Shown: positions 51,162 through 56,831 of the stretch, piece by piece
Numbering within the stretch: position 1 is the stretch's first letter
Layout: the number at the start of each line of letters is the position of its first letter
Source: an archaeon
GTDB lineage: Archaea > Thermoproteota > Nitrososphaeria > Nitrososphaerales > Nitrosopumilaceae
Direction of reading: 5' to 3'
Length of the DNA stretch: 56,831 nucleotides
Assembly (NCBI GenBank): GCA_024276695.1
Contig: JAJRWR010000041.1
Span: forward strand, 1 to 56,831
The notes under the pieces: model-generated
The model's database searches: none
The model's input: only the letters and a program-made list of their open reading frames with translations
Told to the model about the DNA's origin: nothing
Translations under genes and position numbers: made by a program

Positions 51162-52871
51162 ATGGATGAAGAACTAAGAAAAGATATTAGAAAAATGGCT
51201 CTTCAAAATGCTTTTGAACACGGAGGTGAGACTAAAAATAAAATAATTTTAGGAAAAATTCTTGGAACGAAATCAGATCTCAGAAGTAAAGTGAAGGAGA
51301 TATTTCCAAAAATTTCTGAAATTGTTACATCAGTTAATCAGTTATCATCAGAAGAACAAGAAAAAGAGATCAAAGAAAATTTTCCAGATATTTTAATACC
51401 TAAAGAAAAAATTGAAGAGAGGGAAGGACTTCCGGAACTAAAAGATGCACAACAAGGTAAAGTCATAACAAGATTTCCACCAGAACCTAATGGATATCCA
51501 CATATTGGTCATGCAAAAGCAGCTATCATTAATTCAGAATATGCCAAGATGTATGGTGGGAAATTTATTCTAAGGATGGATGACACTAATCCAGAAACAG
51601 AAAGAATGGAATATCATGCAGCCATTAAAGTAGGATTGGAATGGTTAGGAATAGAATTTGATATTGTAAAAAGTACATCAGATGATATGGAATTATTTTA
51701 TGAGAAAGGGAATGAATTAATTAATTTAGATAAAGCTTATGTTTGTACTTGTAAGAGAGAATCTATTAGTAAGAATAGAAGAGAAAGAAAAGCTTGTAAA
51801 TGTAGTACAGAAAATATTGAGAAAAATAATAAAAATTGGGAAAAGATGAATAAGAAATTCAAACCAGGTGATGCCATTATGAGATTTCGTGGAGATATGA
51901 AAGCAGATAATGCAGTCATGCGAGATCCAGTATTATTCAGAATTATTGAAGGGAAACATTACACGTTAGGAGAGAAATATAGAATTTGGCCAAGTTATGA
52001 CATGGCTGTTGCCATAGAAGACAGTATTGACGGAATTACCCATGCTTTTCGTTCAAAAGAATTTGAACTAAGAAAAGAGCTAATTGATGCAATTTTAGAT
52101 GCGTTAAACATGAGAAAGCCAACACAGGGATTTTTCTCAAGATTAGAATTCAAAGGAATGCCAATTTCAAAAAGAATCATCAAACCTCTGATTGAAGAAG
52201 GTAAAGTTTCATGGTATGATGATCCTAGATTACCAACTTTAGAGGCATTGAGACGAAGAGGGATCAAGCCTGAAGCCATTAGGAAATTCATAATGTCATT
52301 AGGATTTACCAAAGCAAATACTCTAGCACCATTTGATTCACTTGAAGCATTCAACAGGAAATTTGTAGATGCTGACAGTATTAGGTTATTCATGGTAAAT
52401 AATGCTAAAAAACTCACAGTACAAAACTTGCCAATGTCATCAGTTGAAATTCCAAATCATCCAATTAATGATATGGGAAAAAGAAAAATTGAGATTGATG
52501 GAAATTTTTACATTTCAGGAGATGATGTACAAAGCATCAAAGAAGGCACACAAATTCGTCTTTTAGGTTTAGGAAATGTATCCATTATAAAATCAGGAAT
52601 AGAATTAGAAGGAGAATTTGTAAAAGAGGGTAAAATTACTAACATTTCAAAAATACAATGGGTTCCTCAAAAGACAGCACATAGAATTAAGATGTTAATC
52701 CCAAAAACTTTGTTCAACGGGGATAAATTTAATGAAGATAGTTTAGAAGAATTAGATGTTTATACAGAACCACATTATCTACAATTAAAAGAAGGAGAGG
52801 AAATTCAATTTGTTAGATTTGGATATTGTAGAAAAGATTCACAGAATCAAGCAATTTTTACACACAAGTGA
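51162..52871 (+). CDS. gltX: Glutamyl-tRNA synthetase (archaeal type)
   Basis: Start ATG 51162 (MDEELRKDIRKMALQNAFEH) with AGGTGA upstream. Class I HIGH motif as PEPNGYPHIGHAKAAI, RMDDTNPETERMEY, and the KMSKS equivalent MPISKRIIKPLIEEG. 569 residues, the archaeal/eukaryotic-like GlxRS, which also charges tRNA-Gln in archaea before amidation. Ends 6 bases before the FAH-family gene. Confidence 0.93.
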   Translation: MDEELRKDIRKMALQNAFEHGGETKNKIILGKILGTKSDLRSKVKEIFPKISEIVTSVNQLSSEEQEKEIKENFPDILIPKEKIEEREGLPELKDAQQGKVITRFPPEPNGYPHIGHAKAAIINSEYAKMYGGKFILRMDDTNPETERMEYHAAIKVGLEWLGIEFDIVKSTSDDMELFYEKGNELINLDKAYVCTCKRESISKNRRERKACKCSTENIEKNNKNWEKMNKKFKPGDAIMRFRGDMKADNAVMRDPVLFRIIEGKHYTLGEKYRIWPSYDMAVAIEDSIDGITHAFRSKEFELRKELIDAILDALNMRKPTQGFFSRLEFKGMPISKRIIKPLIEEGKVSWYDDPRLPTLEALRRRGIKPEAIRKFIMSLGFTKANTLAPFDSLEAFNRKFVDADSIRLFMVNNAKKLTVQNLPMSSVEIPNHPINDMGKRKIEIDGNFYISGDDVQSIKEGTQIRLLGLGNVSIIKSGIELEGEFVKEGKITNISKIQWVPQKTAHRIKMLIPKTLFNGDKFNEDSLEELDVYTEPHYLQLKEGEEIQFVRFGYCRKDSQNQAIFTHK

Positions 52872-52877
52872 TCAATA

Positions 52878-53747
52878 ATGAAAATAGCACGACTGTTACA
52901 TGATAATAATGAAACATATGGTTTTGTTAATGGAGATAAGGTATCTACGAAAGACGAAATTACTTTCTTAACAGGAGTACCAATTCCTCAAAATGTAAAA
53001 GATTTTCTTTTTGATGGGTGGTATGACGAAATAAAAAATAAAATTAAAGATTTACTATATGAAGAAAATCTTTCAAAATTCAAATTATTGCCACCTATTC
53101 CAAATCCAAATAAAATCATTTGTTTAGCATTTAACTATGTAGACCATGCAAAAGAACAAGGATTGCAAGCACCAGAGGATCCAGCCATAGTGATCAAACC
53201 ACGTACTACATTAAACAGTACAAATTCAGATATTGTATGCCCAGATTTTGTTACACAGTTAGACTATGAAATAGAATTAGCCTTAATTATAGGAAAAAAT
53301 TGCAAGAATATTAGTGTGAAAGATGCTCATAATGCAATATTTGGCTATATGATATTCAATGATGTTTCTGCAAGAGATATTCAATTCAAGGACAAACAAT
53401 TCACAAGAGGGAAAAGTTTTGATTCTTTTGCACCATGTGGACCATGGATAACAACAGAAGATGAAATTCAAGATCCTCAAAATCTAAAAATGACTACAAA
53501 AATTAATGGAGAATTAAGACAAAATTCTTCATCGAATAATATGTTTATTAAAATTCCAGAAATTGTTTCAAAAATTTCTAAAGTAATGACATTAGAAAAG
53601 GGAGATATTATTTCTACAGGAACGCCAGCAGGGGTTATGCTAAATAAACCAAATGCAGTGTTTTTGAAAGATGGTGATAAAGTAGAAATGGAAATTGAAA
53701 ATTTAGGAATTTTAAATAATACAATAAAAATTGTAAGATCAGACTAA
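52878..53747 (+). CDS. Fumarylacetoacetate hydrolase family protein
   Basis: 289 residues. C-terminal FAH domain: ICLAFNYVDHAKEQGLQAPE DPAIVIKP, LDYEIELALIIGKNC, GYMIFNDVSARDIQ, KSFDSFAPCGPWI and ISTGTPAGVMLNKPNA. Metal-binding Glu residues (E/E/D) in the usual places. Reaction unknown: C-C bond hydrolysis or decarboxylation of acyl-pyruvates. Overlaps the convergent GNAT gene by 9 bases. Confidence 0.87.
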   Translation: MKIARLLHDNNETYGFVNGDKVSTKDEITFLTGVPIPQNVKDFLFDGWYDEIKNKIKDLLYEENLSKFKLLPPIPNPNKIICLAFNYVDHAKEQGLQAPEDPAIVIKPRTTLNSTNSDIVCPDFVTQLDYEIELALIIGKNCKNISVKDAHNAIFGYMIFNDVSARDIQFKDKQFTRGKSFDSFAPCGPWITTEDEIQDPQNLKMTTKINGELRQNSSSNNMFIKIPEIVSKISKVMTLEKGDIISTGTPAGVMLNKPNAVFLKDGDKVEMEIENLGILNNTIKIVRSD

Positions 53748-54527
53748 AGGTTTTTTCATTAAATAAAATGAAATTTTATATTCCAATGAATCAAAATTGG
53801 ATAATTTTTCCCTAGTTAAAATTTGAATTCGCTCATAGTTTTGTTCAATACCATAATTTTGTAAAAATGAAATAATTTCCAATGCAGAATCATCTGAATT
53901 TGAAAATAAAGTAACTATCAAAGTTCTATCAAGATATTCGGAATCAGTAAGAATTGCAATAGAATATTCATCATTAACATGAGATTTTACAATACAATTT
54001 TCATCATAAAAAGAGCTCAGTGTTTTATTATCAATTGGAAGCCATCTCCAAGATTTTACATAGTGGGAATATAATTGGCGATTAAGGGATTTTTCATACG
54101 TAACATTGTAGTTTAAATTTATTTTTGGTTCTAGAGAATAGAAATTCCAAGTTTGGAAAACATCATAATTTAAAGAATTAGCAAGATATAGAGATTCAGA
54201 GTTTTCTGAATCTATTAGCATGTAAGAAAATGATAAATTTTTTTTCCGTCCAACAGTTTCAGCATGTTTTACTAGTTTAGATGCAATATTCTGACGACGG
54301 GAATTCGGATCTATTCGAATCCCCTCTATCCAAATTTGATCTTTTGAGTAAAATGCATGACAAATTCCAACAGGAAATTGTGTTTGGGCTAAAAACAAAT
54401 GGCCTTCAGATAACCAAAAATCCCAAACATGTTCGATATAATCACCCCAAGAGAAAGTATTTTTGCAAAATTTTAAAATTGAGATCTTATCTAAATTATT
54501 TGCACCTCTAATTTTTATCTTCATCAT
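53739..54527 (-). CDS. GNAT-family N-acetyltransferase
   Basis: About 262 residues. The acetyl-CoA loop is IWIEGIRIDPNSRRQNIASK LVKHAETVGRKK, followed by FSYMLIDSENSESLYLANSL. A second, less clear domain follows. The ATG at 54527 (MMKIKIRGANNL) is chosen over an upstream TTG. Substrate unknown. Confidence 0.75.
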   Translation of the reverse strand: MMKIKIRGANNLDKISILKFCKNTFSWGDYIEHVWDFWLSEGHLFLAQTQFPVGICHAFYSKDQIWIEGIRIDPNSRRQNIASKLVKHAETVGRKKNLSFSYMLIDSENSESLYLANSLNYDVFQTWNFYSLEPKINLNYNVTYEKSLNRQLYSHYVKSWRWLPIDNKTLSSFYDENCIVKSHVNDEYSIAILTDSEYLDRTLIVTLFSNSDDSALEIISFLQNYGIEQNYERIQILTREKLSNFDSLEYKISFYLMKKPLV

Positions 54528-54566
54528 ATCCAAAAAATTATTAAGAATAATTAGATAAAAACTTCA

Positions 54567-54875
54567 ATGGGGAAAATTATAGCTGGAAAAACTTCAGATA
54601 TTCAACTAGGGAAAATGATCAAAGTATCAATTGATGGTAGAGATATTTTAGTTGCAAATATCAATGGAGAATATTGTGCTACAGATGATTCATGTACACA
54701 TTCAGGTTCAAGTCTATCTGAAGGGAAATTAGATGGTTGTACTATTACTTGTGGATGGCATGCAGCAGAATTTGATTGTAAAACTGGAAAATTAGTTAAA
54801 TTCCCAGCAAAAATTAGAGATTTAACATCATACAATGTCGTTGTGGAATCAGACAATGTCTTTGTAGAGATGTAA
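54567..54875 (+). CDS. Rieske-type 2Fe-2S ferredoxin
   Basis: 102 residues with CTHSGSSLSEGKLDG and CGWHAAEFDCKTGK: C-X-H...C-X2-H ligands of the Rieske cluster. The short form is similar to ferredoxin components of dioxygenases and nitrite reductase-like small subunits. Electron carrier with unknown partner. Divergent from the GNAT gene. Confidence 0.85.
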   Translation: MGKIIAGKTSDIQLGKMIKVSIDGRDILVANINGEYCATDDSCTHSGSSLSEGKLDGCTITCGWHAAEFDCKTGKLVKFPAKIRDLTSYNVVVESDNVFVEM

Positions 54876-54910
54876 CTATATACTTCTATTTTTTAAGAAA
54901 AGGTGTAAAA

Positions 54911-55180
54911 ATGGCTGACGATGCTCAAAATAAACAATCAATGAAAGAGGCAATTGAGACATTAGAACAAATTACTTCAAGTAATTCAACTCCAAAGACA
55001 ATTAAAAAATCAATTACAGATTTAATTACAGATCTAAATAATCCAGAATACGCATTAGCAGTTAGAGCAGCAAATACAATTAGCTTACTAGATGATGTTA
55101 CACAAGATCCAAACATGCCTTCATACGTTAGAACACAATTATGGCAAGCAGTTTCAAAATTAGAAAGCATAAGAGAATAA
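54911..55180 (+). CDS. UPF0147 family protein
   Basis: 89 residues, helical: MKEAIETLEQITSSNSTPKT, then LNNPEYALAVRAANTISLLD and MPSYVRTQLWQAVSKLESI. Characteristic of the conserved archaeal UPF0147 family. Function unknown. ATG with GGTGTAA upstream. Confidence 0.85.
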   Translation: MADDAQNKQSMKEAIETLEQITSSNSTPKTIKKSITDLITDLNNPEYALAVRAANTISLLDDVTQDPNMPSYVRTQLWQAVSKLESIRE

Positions 55181-55205
55181 ATCCTCGTTTGCAGTATTAG
55201 TAATA

Positions 55206-55967
55206 ATGAAAATTGAAGAATACTTAGAAACACTTCCAAATAATTTACTTAGTGGTGAGGATGTTCAGCTACCTGAAAAATCATTTAGGGAAATTTTCAA
55301 ATTTGTAGGTTTAGATAAAGATGATATTTTTTATCATTTAGGATGTAGTGATGAAAAAGGAATTGAAATAGCTATTAATGAATTTGAAGTCAATAAAGCA
55401 GTAGGGATCGACAATAACTCAAAAAAAATAGAACGTACAAAGAAAATTCTAAAAGATAAAAAAATTGATGCCAAATTAATTTGTGAAAACATTGAAGAGT
55501 CAGATATCTCAGATGCTTCAGTAATTTTGTTCTGGTTTACCGATGAGAATGTAATTAGTAAAATGATGGAGAAATTTGAAAAATTAAACCCGGAAACAAA
55601 GATAATAACAATTTGGGGACCTCTTCCAGATTGCCTTCCAGATAAAATAGATTTTCCATATATTATGAATAAAGTTCCATTCAAAAAAGCACAAAGCATG
55701 CAAGAACAATTGCTGGCAATTTTTGGTGTGAAATGTGTTGATTTTGTTACAGCATGGGAATTTGCAGAAAGATATACCAAAGCTATAGGATCACCAGAAA
55801 TTAAAAATGATCGATTTTTGACAATCATACAAACTTTGATAATTTGGATAAATGCAAAAAAACTAGGAGTTGTGTGTGGAGATGAGATTCCAGAATCTAT
55901 TAAAACATACATTAGCATAATGAAAATGCATTTTGACATAGATTTTGAATATCTATTAAAAGAATAA
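55206..55967 (+). CDS. SAM-dependent methyltransferase-like protein
   Basis: 253 residues. SAM-binding order DIFYHLGCSDEKGIEIAINE, AVGIDNNSKKIERTKK (acidic end of strand 2), KLICENIEESDISDASVILF WFTD, then ITIWGPLPDCLPDKIDFPYI. The methyltransferase fold is likely, substrate unknown; the C-terminal 100 residues are an extra helical part. ATG 26 bases after UPF0147. Confidence 0.7.
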   Translation: MKIEEYLETLPNNLLSGEDVQLPEKSFREIFKFVGLDKDDIFYHLGCSDEKGIEIAINEFEVNKAVGIDNNSKKIERTKKILKDKKIDAKLICENIEESDISDASVILFWFTDENVISKMMEKFEKLNPETKIITIWGPLPDCLPDKIDFPYIMNKVPFKKAQSMQEQLLAIFGVKCVDFVTAWEFAERYTKAIGSPEIKNDRFLTIIQTLIIWINAKKLGVVCGDEIPESIKTYISIMKMHFDIDFEYLLKE

Positions 55968-56007
55968 CTTGTGTAATCCTTTTATTTTGTTTTTATGTAA
56001 TCAAAAC

Positions 56008-56355
56008 ATGGAAAGTAGATTAAACATCAATGTTTCCGCAATAGACTATGATAAAACTAGTAAAGCATTAACCCATCAATTGTCACTCTTGGAAGAAATG
56101 GTTCATGGAAAAGAAGATTTTGTGATGACAGATTCAGAATTTGCCTTTGGTTGGCACTTTTTTGTATTGAGCATAAACAAATCTTTGATTGAAAAATTAG
56201 CTGAAATGATGGGAATAGATTTTGAGAAATTGAAAGGAAAAGGTACCGATAAGAAATTTTTGGCATGGTTAACAAAAAATGTAGAAGCTAAATCACCTAG
56301 ATTCAAACTAGCTATCAAAGAAGAGATGGAATCCAGCAAGTTTGGAATTTTTTAA
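56008..56355 (+). CDS. Small conserved-looking protein, unknown
   Basis: 115 residues from ATG 56008 (MESRLNINVSAIDYDKTSKA); upstream TTG at 55969 adds hydrophobic residues with no clear role. Reads HGKEDFVMTDSEFAFGWHFF VLSINKSLIEKLAEMMGIDF then helical. Not recognised. Followed by 95 bases in which I see no gene. Confidence 0.65.
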   Translation: MESRLNINVSAIDYDKTSKALTHQLSLLEEMVHGKEDFVMTDSEFAFGWHFFVLSINKSLIEKLAEMMGIDFEKLKGKGTDKKFLAWLTKNVEAKSPRFKLAIKEEMESSKFGIF

Positions 56356-56450
56356 AATTATAGACCTTCGAGTGAACTTACCAAATTAGTTCAAAACCCT
56401 TACGAATTTGAGTATAATCTATGCCTAAAATTTAGATAATTCTGCATGGA

Positions 56451-56693
56451 TTATTCAGGCAAGTCTTGGATCACTAGTACTGTTGGCTCACCAATAGAAT
56501 ATTTGTCATCTGTGTTCCAAAAATAGAATACTTTACCGTATGTTGCATCTATTATTGGCTGTAATGGAGCTAGTTCTTTATCTGTTAGATCAGGAAAAGC
56601 AGCTTGTGCTCTTGGAAGTTCTGTAAGATGGTAATGCCAATATTTCTTTTCATCATCAGGTAATTCTGTGAATTGTTCAGATGTTATGATCAA
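56451..56693 (-). pseudogene. DUF1264 (OBAP-like) protein, 5' part cut by IS
   Basis: 80 residues open from the IS boundary. LPDDEKKYWHYHLTELPRAQ and IDATYGKVFYFWNTDDKYSI GEPTVLV are the conserved C-terminal part of DUF1264/oil-body-associated protein-like family (LPxxEqxxWHxHxxE ... YGKxxxxWq ... lGxP). The N-terminal ~100 residues are missing and replaced by the transposase end, whose TTG (56691-56693) is only an accidental start. Confidence 0.65.
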
Positions 56694-56822
56694 CTCATCC
56701 CAATACTCTCCAATACATCATGACACATGCAATGTTTGCCAATCCAAGATAGTTCTCAATCTTTCTTTCGTATCTAATTCTTGTTCTGTGGAATCCGCAC
56801 TTGATCCATGCAAAGAATCGTT
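56686..56822. repeat. Inverted repeat, right copy (IS5-type end)
   Basis: Exact reverse complement of 1-137; nine more bases of the element (56823-56831) follow to the window end. Confidence 0.9.
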
Positions 56823-56831
56823 CCACTACAA
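56695..56831 (-). CDS. IS5-type transposase, C-terminal fragment (partial)
   Basis: The minus strand reads VVERFFAWIKCGFHRTRIRY then ERKIENYLGLANIACVMMYW and stops at TGA (56697-56695). Same protein as the fragment at 3-128 but three residues longer at the cut end. The upstream part of the gene is outside the window. Confidence 0.75.
   Translation of the reverse strand, partial: VVERFFAWIKCGFHRTRIRYERKIENYLGLANIACVMMYWRVLG

Noticed and set aside
55334-55939. 201-codon minus-strand open frame
   Set aside because: It is antisense to the methyltransferase-like gene, which has better motifs, start context and neighbours; codon composition of the antisense frame is atypical.
1-56831. Terminal inverted repeats of a linear virus or plasmid
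   Set aside because: The repeated 137 bp encodes a transposase C-terminus and both copies truncate ordinary genes; the interior is chromosomal housekeeping.

Overview
The window is AT-rich archaeal DNA from an ammonia-oxidising thaumarchaeon of the Nitrosopumilus type. Supporting signs are several secreted proteins ending in a PEFG-CTERM-like sorting signal, an archaeal rpoH-rpoB-rpoA-rpl30e-nusA-rps12-rps7 block, a bulge-type intron in tRNA-Gln, archaeal isoprenoid genes (mevalonate kinase, isopentenyl phosphate kinase), translin and a family-1-like casposon. Both ends carry the same 137-bp sequence in inverted orientation. It encodes the C-terminus of an IS5-type transposase, and each copy truncates a different chromosomal gene, so the window looks like a contig that stops inside two IS copies.

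Layout. 1-1.4 kb: IS end, fragment of a secreted protein, YkgJ-type protein, small wHTH-like protein. 1.4-14 kb: tRNA-Gln, then (minus strand) the RNA polymerase/ribosomal operon, with an Sm-like gene and two secreted-protein genes between rpoA and rpl30e. The fused rpoA is cut by one in-frame TAG. 14-20.7 kb: four PEFG-CTERM cell-surface genes in tandem. A 2.93-kb IS6-like element with passenger genes (16005-18936, 8-bp target duplication) sits in the promoter of the third. 20.7-27.4 kb: cysteine desulfurase, LarE and LarC (minus), then malate dehydrogenase, LarB and a B12-binding radical SAM protein (plus), which together give the nickel-pincer cofactor pathway. 27.4-32 kb: a 4.58-kb casposon with perfect 44-bp terminal inverted repeats, a 15-bp target duplication, an intact Cas1 (casposase), a frameshifted protein-primed PolB and unknown passengers. 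32-39 kb: large secreted or S-layer-like proteins, a CDF metal transporter, small membrane proteins and a regulator. 39.4-56.4 kb: rps13, rps4, a frameshifted glmS, cobT, MBL hydrolase, NnrE, translin, tRNA-Leu, then a plus-strand run rpoN-eno-rps2-mvk-ipk-idi-idsA-gltX-FAH hydrolase, then Rieske, UPF0147 and methyltransferase genes.

How it works together: most of the window is core housekeeping (transcription, translation, lipid precursors, amino-sugar synthesis) with a cell-envelope theme (PEFG proteins, S-layer-like protein). Three mobile insertions (IS5 ends, IS6-like element, casposon) are placed so that neighbouring core genes stay largely intact.

Points to treat with care: several reading frames are broken by single small changes (rpoA amber, two shifts in glmS, two in casposon polB, one in each of two IS passenger genes). 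Some may be sequence errors; raw reads would decide.
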